Below, piece after piece: positions 17,069 to 25,662 of a stretch of 64,000 nucleotides of DNA. The DNA is from Candidatus Binataceae bacterium (GTDB lineage: Bacteria; Desulfobacterota; Binatia; Binatales; Binataceae). Position 1 is the first letter of the stretch. The number at the start of each line of letters is the position of its first letter. The stretch lies in NCBI GenBank assembly GCA_035508495.1, contig DATJMX010000028.1, positions 1 to 64,000 on the forward strand. Direction: 5' to 3'. The notes below the pieces were generated by a model. It had not been told where the DNA came from, ran no database searches, and was given only the letters and a program-made list of their open reading frames with translations. Made by a program: the position numbers and the translations under genes.

Positions 17069-18676
17069 TCAGTGCAGCAGCGCGCGCAGTGCCTGCGCGA
17101 GCTCGCGATCGGGATCGCTCGGCAGCCACGGCATCCGCCACGCGACGTGGCCGTCGGGCCGCACCAGCACCGCTCCGCGCAGACCTAGTTGGTAGCCGTC
17201 TTCGGGATTCACCGAGGGCATCGTATGCAATCCGAGCGGCACGCCGATTTTGTCGGCCACGCGCCGACCCGCCTCCATCCATTCCCCGCCCATCGGACCC
17301 GCGACCACGCTAAACTGTTTGTCAAACCAATCGAGAGTCGAGGTTTTGCGCGTGAGGTCGAGCCATATGTGCGGAAATCGCGAGCCCGGCCGGTCCGTCG
17401 GATGGTAATGGCGAGTGTCATGGGTGGGAGCCGCGGTTCCATCCTGGATTACCGCCCCTTGTTCGTAGCTGAAGCCGAGGCCCTGGCCGGTGCTGTGCAG
17501 ATGGTTGTTGACGTCGTTGATTCGGAACGCGATCTGGTCGGCGTTACCCGATTTGATCGCCTCGGCGGCCAGCGGAAAGCGAATTGAATTACCGATACTG
17601 AAATCGGCGTTCGATTCCGCCACCGGCTTGCGCTCGAGGTTGTAGCTTTCGAGCAGCGTCTCCGACGCCCAGCCCTTCAGCACGAAGGCGATCTTCCACG
17701 CCAGGTTGTGAGCATCCTGCACGCCGGTGTTCAGGCCGAAGCCGCCAGTCGGCGGAAAGCGATGGGCCGAGTCGCCGACGAGGAACACCCGGCCCCGCTT
17801 GAACTCCGCGGCGACCTGCCGGCTCATCCTCCATACCGAGCGGCTGATCACTTCCACGCCGAGGTCGGCCACCCCGGTCTGACGCCTGATGAACTCGACA
17901 AGTTGTTGATCATTGTGCGGGAGCGCATTCTCATCCGCGCCCAGCGAAAATATCGTCAGCCAGCGATCGCGTCCGTTGGTGTTGAGAATAGTGGACGGCA
18001 CCGAACCCGATTCTTTCGAAGTAATGAAAAACGCCGTGGTGTTGCGCGCCGCTTCGAAGCGCGAGAGGTCGCCTCGCCAGTATTCGTTGGCCATCACGGC
18101 CAGCACCGCCGGACCGACCATCTCGATTCCCACCGCGCGCCGGACGGGGCTGCCCGCGCCGTCGGCCGCGATAACATAACGCGCCCGCCACTTCGTTTCT
18201 TCGCCGGTCTTGAGCGAGCGGACTTTGACACTGGCCCGCTCGCCCTCGTCCACTACCGAACTGACTTCGGTTGAGAACAAAACGCGGGCGCGCCCTGCCG
18301 ATTTGATTGCTTTCAGTACTTCCTCTTCGACCGCGTCTTGCGCGACGATAGACTTCCAGGTCGGTGACTGTCCCAGGTCCGGCTCCGGAATCGTGCGGCC
18401 ATACTCCTTGCCCGCGACGCTTTCGACAAAGGCGAATACATCGGAGTTGTGGGGCAGGCCGCGCGTCCGAATCGTGGCTTCGACGCCCCATTGACGAAAG
18501 AGCTCCATCGTCCGCACCAGGCATCCGCGCGATTTCGGATGATCCGTCGTCGTGGGACTCTTTTCAGCCACCACGCAATCGATTCCGAAGCGGCCGAGCA
18601 GCAGCGCCATCGAAAGACCGACCGGCCCGCCGCCGACAATAAATACGGAAGTCTCGTTCACCATTTGGTCCGCCAT
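17069..18676 (-). CDS. FAD-dependent aromatic hydroxylase (PheA/TfdB/MhpA family)
   Basis: The 535-residue flavoprotein shows the FAD Rossmann motif VFIVGGGPVGLSMALLLGRFGIDCVVAEK, the DG motif region (RARYVIAADGAGSPVRRAVGIEM) and GDSAHRFPPTGGFGLNTGVQDAHNLAWKIA, which binds the FAD pyrophosphate and ribityl. The C-terminal 100 residues are a thioredoxin-like domain ending in LRGAVLVRPDGHVAWRMPW, as in phenol and 2,4-dichlorophenol hydroxylases. Reaction: NAD(P)H- and O2-dependent hydroxylation of a phenol, which would give the catechol for ring cleavage. Start at ATG 18676 follows AAGGAG by six bases; it overlaps the end of the TetR gene by 19 bases, so the two are co-transcribed. Confidence 0.87.
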   Translation of the reverse strand: MADQMVNETSVFIVGGGPVGLSMALLLGRFGIDCVVAEKSPTTTDHPKSRGCLVRTMELFRQWGVEATIRTRGLPHNSDVFAFVESVAGKEYGRTIPEPDLGQSPTWKSIVAQDAVEEEVLKAIKSAGRARVLFSTEVSSVVDEGERASVKVRSLKTGEETKWRARYVIAADGAGSPVRRAVGIEMVGPAVLAVMANEYWRGDLSRFEAARNTTAFFITSKESGSVPSTILNTNGRDRWLTIFSLGADENALPHNDQQLVEFIRRQTGVADLGVEVISRSVWRMSRQVAAEFKRGRVFLVGDSAHRFPPTGGFGLNTGVQDAHNLAWKIAFVLKGWASETLLESYNLERKPVAESNADFSIGNSIRFPLAAEAIKSGNADQIAFRINDVNNHLHSTGQGLGFSYEQGAVIQDGTAAPTHDTRHYHPTDRPGSRFPHIWLDLTRKTSTLDWFDKQFSVVAGPMGGEWMEAGRRVADKIGVPLGLHTMPSVNPEDGYQLGLRGAVLVRPDGHVAWRMPWLPSDPDRELAQALRALLH

Positions 18677-19338
18677 TGCGGTCTCCTTGATTTCGATCTG
18701 ACGCAGCGCGAGCCGGCGGCGCCGGTTGATGCGCAGTTCGCCACGATCAAGCCGACGATCGATTCAGCGTAGCTCCGCCATCTCGCCGCCGACGGAGCTT
18801 TCTTGGCCACGATCGTTTCCATGATCCAGAACCCTCCCAGCGAGTCGAAGAAATGCGCCGCCAGCAGCCGGGGATCGCCGCCAGGTTTCTGTTTCGCCAA
18901 GTGCAGTGCCAGCCGCTCGACGCGCCCGCGGAACAGGGCAGCGAAGCGCGCCGCGAGTTTTATCGTTGGCGAGTCTGGCGAGAGGCGGGAGGCCTCGCTC
19001 ATAAAAAACGCGGTGACGACGCGATACTCGTTCAGTACGGCATAGAACCAATCGGCTATTGCGAGAAGTTGTTCGGAAAGCGATCTCTCGGCGTTGTCGG
19101 CCAGCGTCGCACTCACTTCGTCAGCGGAAAAAAAGGTGCGCTCGACGATTGCCGCAACAATATCGGCCTTGCTCGCGTAGTAGTGGTAGAGCGTTCCTTC
19201 AGTGAGCCCGACTGCGCGTGCGATATCGCGCATCGACGCCGCATGCAGGCCGCGCTCGGCGAACAAACGCAACGCTTCATGCACAATCGCATCGCTGCGA
19301 TTGGTGGCGGCCTTTCCCGATGCGGTTGCGCGTCCCAT
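18658..19338 (-). CDS. TetR-family regulator of the FAD-hydroxylase gene
   Basis: The 226-residue regulator has an N-terminal TetR helix-turn-helix at residues 16-62 (AIVHEALRLFAERGLHAASMRDIARAVGLTEGTLYHYYASKADIV), with GTLYHYYASK the usual recognition helix end. The ligand domain has no recognised subclass. A perfect 22-base inverted repeat lies 11 bases upstream of its start codon (19349-19370), so it probably represses itself together with the overlapping hydroxylase gene. Induction by a phenolic substrate is inference from that pairing. Confidence 0.88.
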   Translation of the reverse strand: MGRATASGKAATNRSDAIVHEALRLFAERGLHAASMRDIARAVGLTEGTLYHYYASKADIVAAIVERTFFSADEVSATLADNAERSLSEQLLAIADWFYAVLNEYRVVTAFFMSEASRLSPDSPTIKLAARFAALFRGRVERLALHLAKQKPGGDPRLLAAHFFDSLGGFWIMETIVAKKAPSAARWRSYAESIVGLIVANCASTGAAGSRCVRSKSRRPQWRTKW

Positions 19339-19348
19339 CCCTCTGCCT

Positions 19349-19370
19349 CAATCAATCAAGTGATTGATTG
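19349..19370. promoter_or_regulatory. Perfect palindromic operator upstream of the TetR/hydroxylase operon
   Basis: The left arm CAATCAATCA (19349-19358) and its exact complement TGATTGATTG (19361-19370) flank a two-base spacer AG. Each arm contains a repeated CAAT/ATTG word. A ten-base perfect arm is well above chance, and TGATTGATTG-type repeats are common TetR operators, for instance in fatty-acid and degradation regulators. The site lies 11 bases from the TetR start codon, where bound protein would block transcription or initiation. The nearest gene on the other side starts at 19544 on the plus strand. Confidence 0.75.
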
Positions 19371-19543
19371 CATCATGAGAAACGGCTGTCAAGGCACGAA
19401 TGAAGCTTCACCCTGAAATAGTTTTTTATCCGGACCTCTCGTTCCTGTTTGTCATTCCAGCGCCGAATTGAGATATTGGCGCCCGTCGTCTCCCGGAGCG
19501 TGGCCGTTATCACGAAAGTGGGAGAGGCAAAGGGAAATTCGCA

Positions 19544-20218
19544 ATGGCCTCAGTACTCGTTCCCGATACCGTTTACCAGCCACCGCGAGCCGCAGTATCA
19601 GCTCAAGCTGCGGGTCCTGCGCCGCTCGACAATCTGAAGGGGGTGATCGTTCGTGCCACCAAGATTCAGATACAGAACAATCACAAGACTGATCTGCTGG
19701 GAAGAAAGGAACCCGCTGACATATACCCAATAATCCTGGTCGCGAGCGACCAGAGTCAGCAGCCGGCGCAACTAGGCTCGCCCGGAATTTTCAATGGTAT
19801 CTTCAACGGCGATGACCTTCCGATCGCCGATCCGGGCTTCACCGTGGAGCGATCGCTAGGCGCGATTCCCTCTTTCCTCGATATCCATGTGCTGGTGATG
19901 CGGAGCTTGCAGCATCAACGCGACGTGGCGCAGGCGATCCAGGCGGCGCTGCAAAGCACGGAGGGCCAAGCGGCCATGACCGCGCTTAAGACCATTGTCA
20001 CGGGAGCCAATCCGATCGCGGGAACCGCAGTCGCGATGGGAACGTCGATCCTTACAATCGTCACGAAAGTCCTCTCGCAGGCCAAGGACGAGCAGATTTT
20101 CTACGGTGTGACTTCGCTGGAGCGCGAGCCCGATAACCTGGGCATCGGCGTCACCCACGTATTCACTGACGATCGGAACGCGCTGGTCAATATCCAGGTA
20201 GTAGGACTGTATCACTAA
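19544..20218 (+). CDS. Hypothetical protein, unknown family
   Basis: I do not recognise this 224-residue protein. It has no signal peptide. The N-terminal 30 residues are Ala/Pro-rich, followed by a likely beta segment (KGVIVRATKIQIQNNHK) and a second one (ADIYPIILVASDQ). Residues 130-190 contain amphipathic helices (RDVAQAIQAALQSTEGQAAMTALKTIVTG) and a small hydrophobic stretch rich in Ala, Thr and Ile (NPIAGTAVAMGTSILTIVTKVLSQA) that could be one membrane-active helix. A closing beta part is GIGVTHVFTDDRNALVNIQVVGLYH. AGGGA precedes the ATG by eight bases. Codon use matches its neighbours. It stands alone between a TetR operon and a convergent DUF35 gene. The helix and domain layout recalls effector or toxin-like proteins, but nothing supports that. 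Confidence 0.7.
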   Translation: MASVLVPDTVYQPPRAAVSAQAAGPAPLDNLKGVIVRATKIQIQNNHKTDLLGRKEPADIYPIILVASDQSQQPAQLGSPGIFNGIFNGDDLPIADPGFTVERSLGAIPSFLDIHVLVMRSLQHQRDVAQAIQAALQSTEGQAAMTALKTIVTGANPIAGTAVAMGTSILTIVTKVLSQAKDEQIFYGVTSLEREPDNLGIGVTHVFTDDRNALVNIQVVGLYH

Positions 20219-20233
20219 CCAGTCCCGTTCGTG

Positions 20234-20707
20234 CTACTCGCTGAATCGCCAGGTATTTTCGGCGGTGCCGGTTATTTGCCAGCGGGGCATCACTATTTTT
20301 GCGTCGTTGGTCGGCTCGAATATCACCTTGCATGGCAGACCAATAGCTACTTCAGATTCATCGTTGGTTAGCACGCCGGCGACGCGAGTGACGGTGCCGT
20401 CTTCCTCTTTGCAATCGTCGAGTTCGATGATCGCAACCACATATGGCACCGCTTCAATAAACGCGCCGACGATCGGCTGCGTCACGACGATGTAGCTGTG
20501 TATGACCCCGGTGCCGGCGGTCTCGAACCATCCGATGTCCATCGACATGCACTTGCTGCACGCCGGGATCGTCGGCGGGAACCACTTGTGACCGCACTTG
20601 CTGCATTGATGCACGAGATACTTGTTCTGGCGCGTGGCCGCCCACCATTCATGGGTATCGGGATTAGGCAGGATACGCAGCTTCGAATAGTCAATTGTTA
20701 CCGCCAT
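20234..20707 (-). CDS. DUF35 OB-fold protein with rubredoxin-like zinc ribbon
   Basis: This 157-residue protein has an N-terminal zinc ribbon (CSKCGHKWFPPTIPACSKC, about residues 34-52) and an OB-fold behind it (GVIHSYIVVTQP...VVAIIELDD...GLPCKVIFEP). DUF35 proteins pair with thiolase-like enzymes; in actinobacterial sterol catabolism the DUF35 partner (ChsH2) is needed by the aldolase Ltp2. Here the thiolase-like gene is 14 bases upstream. The ATG at 20707 follows AGGAG by eight bases; a longer frame to 20818 would run into the thiolase gene. It probably binds the acyl-CoA and stabilises or completes its partner's active site. Confidence 0.87.
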   Translation of the reverse strand: MAVTIDYSKLRILPNPDTHEWWAATRQNKYLVHQCSKCGHKWFPPTIPACSKCMSMDIGWFETAGTGVIHSYIVVTQPIVGAFIEAVPYVVAIIELDDCKEEDGTVTRVAGVLTNDESEVAIGLPCKVIFEPTNDAKIVMPRWQITGTAENTWRFSE

Positions 20708-20721
20708 TGTTGTGACTCCTC

Positions 20722-21951
20722 TTACGCCGTCATCCCGCGCAAAATCAGCGAGCTCGCCATCGTTTCCGTCCCCCACGCCATGCCGCAGCAGATCCTTGCT
20801 TTGCGTAGCTGACGGCATCCCTTATCGCGATCGTAAGTATGCTTGCCGTCGGGCCATCCTGCACAGGCATCATCGGCGCGATGCCTTAGCTGGCGCACAT
20901 TTTCGATCACCATCTGCACGCCGTGCGTATAGCCTTCCGACAGATGGCCACCCGATAGGTTGCTCGGCAGCTCATGATCGATTTGCAGACGCCCGCCCTT
21001 GACGAAATCGCCCGCCTCGCCCGGCCGGCAAAAGCCATTCGCCTCGAGCTGAATCAGCGTCGTGAAAGTGAACGCGTCGTAGCATGAAACGAAATCGACA
21101 TCGCTGTGAGTAATCCCGGCCATGCCGAACGAGCGCTTCCATCCATAGTTTCCGGCAACGTGATGCAGCACGGGACGCGAGTAGTTCCACTGCGGATTAT
21201 CCGCCATCGTGCGCGCGTATCCGCCCAGAATAAACACAGGAGGCTGACGTAGATCGTAAGCGCGCTCGCGCGAGGTCACGATGATCGCGGCAGAAACGTC
21301 AGTTTCCTGGCAGCAATCGAGCAGGCGGAACGGCTTCGCCACCCAGCGCGAGCGCTGATGATCCTCGATCGTGATTGGCGAGCGATGTCTCGCCTTGGGA
21401 TTGAGGCTCGCGTGATAACGGTGCGCAACCGCGATCTCGGCGAACGCCTTGGTGGTGCATCCGGTGTCGCGCAGATAGCGCATCGCGGACATACCGAACC
21501 ATTGCGCGGGCGTGGTCCAGCCCCATCCCATGTAAAACTGATTGTCACCGTCAGCAGTCGCGACCGGAATCGGACCACCCGGAATCTGGCCGCCCATGCG
21601 GCGTCCGGAGCGCCCGTTCATCGAGCGAAAGCATACGATCGTTTTCGCGTAGCCCGCTTCGATGAGACCGATCGCATGCGCGACCAACGCCTCAGTACTC
21701 GAGCCGCCACCGACGATATCGAGGCAGTAGTTGAGCCGCAGCCCGAGCGCGGTCGCGACATGTCCCGAGCTCGTCGAATCTCCCACCTGGTAGCTCGTCA
21801 TGCCGTCGATGTCCGATGCTTTCAGGCCCGCATCGGCCATCGCCTTGCTGACGGACTCGCAGGCCATCGAAAGCGTCGTGCGATTCGACGGACGCATATG
21901 CGGAGTCTCGCCGACCCCAACGATGCAGTATTTGTCAGTGAGCGCACCCAT
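20722..21951 (-). CDS. Thiolase-like lipid-transfer protein (SCPx/Ltp2-like), Cys-less active site
   Basis: The 409-residue protein has the thiolase fold as seen in SCP-x-like lipid-transfer proteins (CIVGVGETPHMRPSNRTTLSMACESVSKAMADAGL; DFVSCYDAFTFTTLIQLEANGFC; HELPSNLSGGHLSEGYTHG). The nucleophile Cys of true thiolases should lie in the block CLDIVGGGSSTEALVAHA, but the position reads Gly/Ser, so classical thiolysis is unlikely. This change is shared by Ltp2-type retro-aldol lyases, which use tyrosines and act with a DUF35 partner. Such a partner gene follows directly. The likely reaction is therefore retro-aldol cleavage of a 3-hydroxyacyl-CoA side chain, though a structural or binding role is possible. 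Confidence 0.82.
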   Translation of the reverse strand: MGALTDKYCIVGVGETPHMRPSNRTTLSMACESVSKAMADAGLKASDIDGMTSYQVGDSTSSGHVATALGLRLNYCLDIVGGGSSTEALVAHAIGLIEAGYAKTIVCFRSMNGRSGRRMGGQIPGGPIPVATADGDNQFYMGWGWTTPAQWFGMSAMRYLRDTGCTTKAFAEIAVAHRYHASLNPKARHRSPITIEDHQRSRWVAKPFRLLDCCQETDVSAAIIVTSRERAYDLRQPPVFILGGYARTMADNPQWNYSRPVLHHVAGNYGWKRSFGMAGITHSDVDFVSCYDAFTFTTLIQLEANGFCRPGEAGDFVKGGRLQIDHELPSNLSGGHLSEGYTHGVQMVIENVRQLRHRADDACAGWPDGKHTYDRDKGCRQLRKARICCGMAWGTETMASSLILRGMTA

Positions 21952-21972
21952 TTCGATCCTCGCTGTTAGTCG

Positions 21973-22704
21973 TCAGACCGTTGCGCCGCCGTCGACGGTG
22001 AATTCGGCGCCCGTGATGAAGCTGGCGGCGTCCGAAGCAAGGTACAGCACCATCCGCGCGATATCTTCAGGCTGTCCGATGCGCGCGATCGGCGTCGCGC
22101 GCACCATCGCCTGATTGAGGGCGTCGGGATTGCCCTTGAGCATCGGAGTTTCGATCACGCCCGGATGGATAGAGTTCACGCGGATTCCATCTGCCGCGAG
22201 CTCGAGCGCGGCACACTTGGTCATGCCGCGAACGGCCCACTTGCTGGTGGCGTATGCGATCATGTTCCGCACACCCTTAAGCCCCGCGCCTGACGAGATG
22301 TTGACGATCGAACCGCCGCCACTCGCGCGCATCACCGGCGCCACGGTTCGCATACCAAGGAAAGGACCGCGCTGGTTAATGCGGGTAATTTCGTCGAAGT
22401 CCTCGTCAGTCGTATCGAGCAGCGATCGCATCCGGTAGATCGCGGCATTGTTGACGAGCACGTCGAGGCGCCCGAAGCGATCCTTGGTCGCGTTGACGAC
22501 GTGCGTCCAGTCGGCCGCATTGCTCACGTCGTGCTTTGAAAACGTCGCGAGATCGCCGAGCGACTTCGCAACGTCGTCGCCTTCGGGCAGAACGTCGGTC
22601 AACATGACGCGCGCACCTTCGGCCACAAAGAGTCGAGCCTCGGCTTCGCCCTGGCCGCGCGCGGCGCCAGTAATGATCGCGACTTTTCCATCAAGAGTGC
22701 CCAT
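21973..22704 (-). CDS. Short-chain dehydrogenase/reductase (hydroxysteroid/3-oxoacyl reductase type)
   Basis: The 243-residue classical SDR has VAIITGAARGQGEAEARLF (TGxxxGxG), LVNNAAI, IVNISSGAG, the catalytic Y-x3-K in YATSKWAV, and the C-terminal ITGAEFTVDGGAT. The RGQGEA variant of the nucleotide motif is common in 3-alpha/20-beta-hydroxysteroid and related dehydrogenases. The ATG at 22704 follows GGGGAG by six bases and fits the family start. It is upstream of the thiolase-like and DUF35 genes (22 and 14 base gaps), so the three make an operon for beta-oxidation-like processing of a hydroxy or keto group. Confidence 0.87.
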   Translation of the reverse strand: MGTLDGKVAIITGAARGQGEAEARLFVAEGARVMLTDVLPEGDDVAKSLGDLATFSKHDVSNAADWTHVVNATKDRFGRLDVLVNNAAIYRMRSLLDTTDEDFDEITRINQRGPFLGMRTVAPVMRASGGGSIVNISSGAGLKGVRNMIAYATSKWAVRGMTKCAALELAADGIRVNSIHPGVIETPMLKGNPDALNQAMVRATPIARIGQPEDIARMVLYLASDAASFITGAEFTVDGGATV

Positions 22705-22873
22705 CGATATCTCCCCACGCACACGAGCGTGATTGCGGATCGCTCCATAATTGCGAACCGAACAGTCTCAGCCTCTCTAGCACTGGTCAGACGAAAACCG
22801 CGAGCGCTTGCGCTATCGGCAAATCGTTCGCAATGCCAGATGACTTGTTGTTAGCGGTTCAAGACATACGGCG

Positions 22874-23524
22874 TCAGCGCGAGGAGCCAGCTGCAACGCC
22901 GCGGACGAGCAGCCGCACCAGCAGATCGGAAAGTTGATCGACGTCGAGCGCGCCGGTCTGGCGGTACCATTCAGGGGCATAGTTCGCGGCGCCAATTATG
23001 AGCATCCTCAGCGCACTGCGATTTACCTTGGGATCGAGCTCGCCGGATTTCATCGCCGCCTCGATCAGGTCATCGAAAAATTTGCCGTACTTGCGAAATC
23101 TCTCGTTGACCCGTTTCCATACGTCTTCCGGCGCCTGGCCGGTCGAGTGGGCCGCCGCGCGCGCGTAGTCGCTCTCGACGAGCTGGAACCTGAGATGCGC
23201 AGAAACCGCGGCGCACAGACGCTCGAGCGGGGTGCGCCCGACTGGCAATTTATCCACCACGCTTTGCGAATGCGTGAACGATTGCCGCACGCCCTCGCGC
23301 AGAACCTCTTCGAGCAATTCTTCGCGCGACTCGAAGTGATAGTAGAGGCTGCCGGCCTGGGTTCCAGCCTCGGCGGCGATTTCGGAAAGCTGCGTGCCGA
23401 TATATCCGCGCCGCGCGAGCACCTTCGCGGCCGCGTCGAGAATCTGCTTGCGTTTGAGCTCGCCCTTCGAGCTCATCTGCGGACGTTTCGCGTGCGCATA
23501 CGCCCGCGCTGCTTTCACCGCCAT
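22874..23524 (-). CDS. TetR-family transcriptional regulator
   Basis: The 216-residue protein carries a TetR helix-turn-helix at about residues 24-70 (RKQILDAAAKVLARRGYIGTQLSEIAAEAGTQAGSLYYHFESREELL). SLYYHFESREELL resembles KstR2 and other lipid/steroid catabolism repressors, though that is only a hint. It is the last gene of a Rieske-SDR-TetR operon and is separated by 169 bases from the SDR operon that follows. It probably controls its own operon and perhaps the divergent monooxygenase gene at 25663. Confidence 0.87.
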   Translation of the reverse strand: MAVKAARAYAHAKRPQMSSKGELKRKQILDAAAKVLARRGYIGTQLSEIAAEAGTQAGSLYYHFESREELLEEVLREGVRQSFTHSQSVVDKLPVGRTPLERLCAAVSAHLRFQLVESDYARAAAHSTGQAPEDVWKRVNERFRKYGKFFDDLIEAAMKSGELDPKVNRSALRMLIIGAANYAPEWYRQTGALDVDQLSDLLVRLLVRGVAAGSSR

Positions 23525-23555
23525 GCGATCCCTCCTACTCCCACATGCATTGCGA

Positions 23556-24347
23556 TCAGCGCATCGCGAAGCCGCCCGACACCGTCAGCATCTGACCGGT
23601 GAGCTGGCGGCCAGTTACTTCCGAGGCGAGGAACAAAACCGATTTGGCAATATCTTCCGGTTTCGACAGCCGGCGCAGCGGCGTGTTGCGAACGACATAC
23701 TCGGTCTGCGCATCATTCATGATCGACTCACGATCGCGCCAGATCGAATCAGCTCCTAACTCTTCATTTTCGTCCGGCAGAACGAGCCCGGGCGCGACCA
23801 GATTTGCGCGAATTCCGTGGCGGCCGTATTCGAGCGCGATCGTTTTCATAAACGCGACGACTCCAGCTTTTGCGGCGGCATAGACGCTTTGCCGCGGCTC
23901 GCCGAATGCGGCCGTCGAGGCGGTCGCGACGATCGATCCGCCCCGCTGCTCGATCATTCGCGGCAACACCGCCCTCACGCAGGACATCGCGGCGCCGAGA
24001 TTCAGATGCAGCAGATGGTCCCAGCTCTCGGGCGGAGTCTCGAGAAAGAACTTCGGCCAGTTCGCACCGACGTTCGCCGCGAGGACATCGACACCACCGA
24101 GCGCGCGCATCGCGTGCTGGCATGCGTCGGCGGCGGCATCGTGATTGGTCAGGTCCGCACTTACGACGATGGCAAGCGGCGCGCCGCGACGTTTCGCGTC
24201 GACCGCCGTGCGTTCCGCCTGGGCGGCATCCTTGTCGATGATCGCGATACGCGCGCCCTCGGATGCGAAGGCGAAACTTATCGCCTGGCCGATATGCGAC
24301 GCACCGCCGGTGATAATAACGGCCTTATCTCTAAGTCCCAGCTCCAC
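23556..24347 (-). CDS. Short-chain dehydrogenase/reductase
   Basis: The 263-residue classical SDR shows AVIITGGASHIGQAISFAFASEGARIAIIDKD, VLAANVG, IVATASTAAFG, the catalytic Y-x3-K in VYAAAKAGVVAFMK and GRQLTGQMLTVSGGFAMR. SHIGQ in place of the usual SGIGxG is a mild variant. It starts three bases after the Rieske stop codon, so they are co-transcribed, and the likely role is oxidising the dihydrodiol or alcohol made by that oxygenase. Cofactor preference leans to NAD(H) because an Asp (IIDKD) follows the second beta strand. Confidence 0.85.
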   Translation of the reverse strand: MELGLRDKAVIITGGASHIGQAISFAFASEGARIAIIDKDAAQAERTAVDAKRRGAPLAIVVSADLTNHDAAADACQHAMRALGGVDVLAANVGANWPKFFLETPPESWDHLLHLNLGAAMSCVRAVLPRMIEQRGGSIVATASTAAFGEPRQSVYAAAKAGVVAFMKTIALEYGRHGIRANLVAPGLVLPDENEELGADSIWRDRESIMNDAQTEYVVRNTPLRRLSKPEDIAKSVLFLASEVTGRQLTGQMLTVSGGFAMR

Positions 24348-24350
24348 CGC

Positions 24351-25502
24351 TCAAGCTTCTCCGGACTGCTCGACAAGCTGGTTGAGCGACTGGTGAAAGA
24401 ACGACAGTGCGGGCTCGATCCTGCCGTAGATGACTTCCTTCAGCGCGCCTGACGCGAGCGCGGCGTGGATATTCGCCATCATCGGGAAGTCCTCGGTCTC
24501 GGTAACCTGCAGCAGCATGTCGAGGTTTTTCTTCCAGTGCTTCTTCGCGGCATCGGAAGTGACCGGCTCCGGCGCATACAGGCTGGTCGAAACGATGCAG
24601 CGATCAACTGCCAGTGGAGTCACGCGCCACAGTTCGAGGTGATCGAGCTGATGCGTGAGCAGCGCGTTCGGCAGGAGGAAATATTCGATCGTCGTGTGCG
24701 GCAGGATGAGGCGGTCGGCCTGCGGCTTCTCGAGCTCGCGGTCGATACTGCGGCGGAAGTTGACGGTGCGCTGATGCAGGCCGTAGGTATCCCAAATTGA
24801 ATGGCGATCGTCGTAGTAGGGCGCGATCGAGCGGCGATGCAGCGACGGGATGTGGTAGTTCTCGGTGAAAGTGTCGAGGATCAACTTCCAGTTGAAGTTC
24901 CACTCGCGGCTGCGGGTTTCGAAATGGGAATACTTCGGCAGATCGTACTCGGCGATCTCAGTCTGCATTCCTTCGAGCACATTGTCGATTGAAATCGGAC
25001 CGCGCGCATTCGGCTGGACGTAAATCAAACCGTACTGCTCCGCGACCGCGACCTGGGACAGATTGCACTCGGAACGCGGCACATCATCGAAGCCCCATTC
25101 CTGCGGGCGGCCGAGCGCGGTGCCGTCGAGCTTGTAGCTCCACGCGTGATAGGGGCACACGAGAGCCTTGAGGCCGCCGCCGTTGCCGCTCAGGACCGGC
25201 GCGCCGCGATGACGGCATGCGTTGACGAGACCGCGCAGAGTGCCGTCGCCCTGGCGCACGACGGCGATCGGAAGGCCGCCAACATTGGCGGTGAGATAGG
25301 AGCCGGGCTCGCTGCATTCGCAACTAAGCCCGACCGGAACCGGGCGCTCGCGAAACAACACCCGCATCTCGCACTCGAAGCGTTTGGGATCGACGTAGGC
25401 GCTGGCCGGGTTGCGCATGCATGAGTCGGCGACGTCGCTCCATTCGCCGGTTTTGAATTGCAGGTACTTGTCGAGCAAGGCGCGCTGTCGTTCGGGCTTC
25501 AT
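24351..25502 (-). CDS. Rieske ring-hydroxylating oxygenase, large subunit
   Basis: The 383-residue protein has a Rieske centre at C96-x-H98 and C116-x2-H119 (ACRHRGAPVL...VCPYHAW) and the catalytic iron site in ILDTFTENYHIPSLHRRS. The N-terminal RVLFRERPVPVGLSCECSEPGSYLTANVGGLPIAVVR is typical of alpha subunits that act without a beta subunit, or of carnitine/choline and steroid oxygenases. The ATG at 25502 is inferred; the longer open frame to 25685 would run into the divergent promoter region and overlaps the monooxygenase start. Electron-transfer partners are not encoded nearby. It is divergent from a Baeyer-Villiger enzyme, so the two may work on the same alicyclic compound. Confidence 0.85.
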   Translation of the reverse strand: MKPERQRALLDKYLQFKTGEWSDVADSCMRNPASAYVDPKRFECEMRVLFRERPVPVGLSCECSEPGSYLTANVGGLPIAVVRQGDGTLRGLVNACRHRGAPVLSGNGGGLKALVCPYHAWSYKLDGTALGRPQEWGFDDVPRSECNLSQVAVAEQYGLIYVQPNARGPISIDNVLEGMQTEIAEYDLPKYSHFETRSREWNFNWKLILDTFTENYHIPSLHRRSIAPYYDDRHSIWDTYGLHQRTVNFRRSIDRELEKPQADRLILPHTTIEYFLLPNALLTHQLDHLELWRVTPLAVDRCIVSTSLYAPEPVTSDAAKKHWKKNLDMLLQVTETEDFPMMANIHAALASGALKEVIYGRIEPALSFFHQSLNQLVEQSGEA

Positions 25503-25529
25503 CGGGCGATCGGTTCCTTCGCTAAATTG

Positions 25530-25539
25530 AGGTAAACCT
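25530..25539. promoter_or_regulatory. Short inverted repeat between divergent Rieske and monooxygenase genes
   Basis: AGGT-AA-ACCT lies in an AT-rich patch (25523-25560) between the two divergent starts, with partly matched flanks (AATT on one side, AATT on the other). On the minus strand a TAGAAT hexamer precedes it, which could be the -10 of the Rieske promoter. The site would suit the TetR protein at 22874-23524. Arms of four bases are weak evidence. Confidence 0.2.
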
Positions 25540-25662
25540 AATTCTAAACAGGATTTGACTTTTTTCCAATGGTGTGAGCAGATATTTTTTAAGAGACTTG
25601 GATAGCCGGTGGAATTGCGCCCAGGCAACGGCCGGGCGACAGACGAAGAGCGGGAGCCAGCC

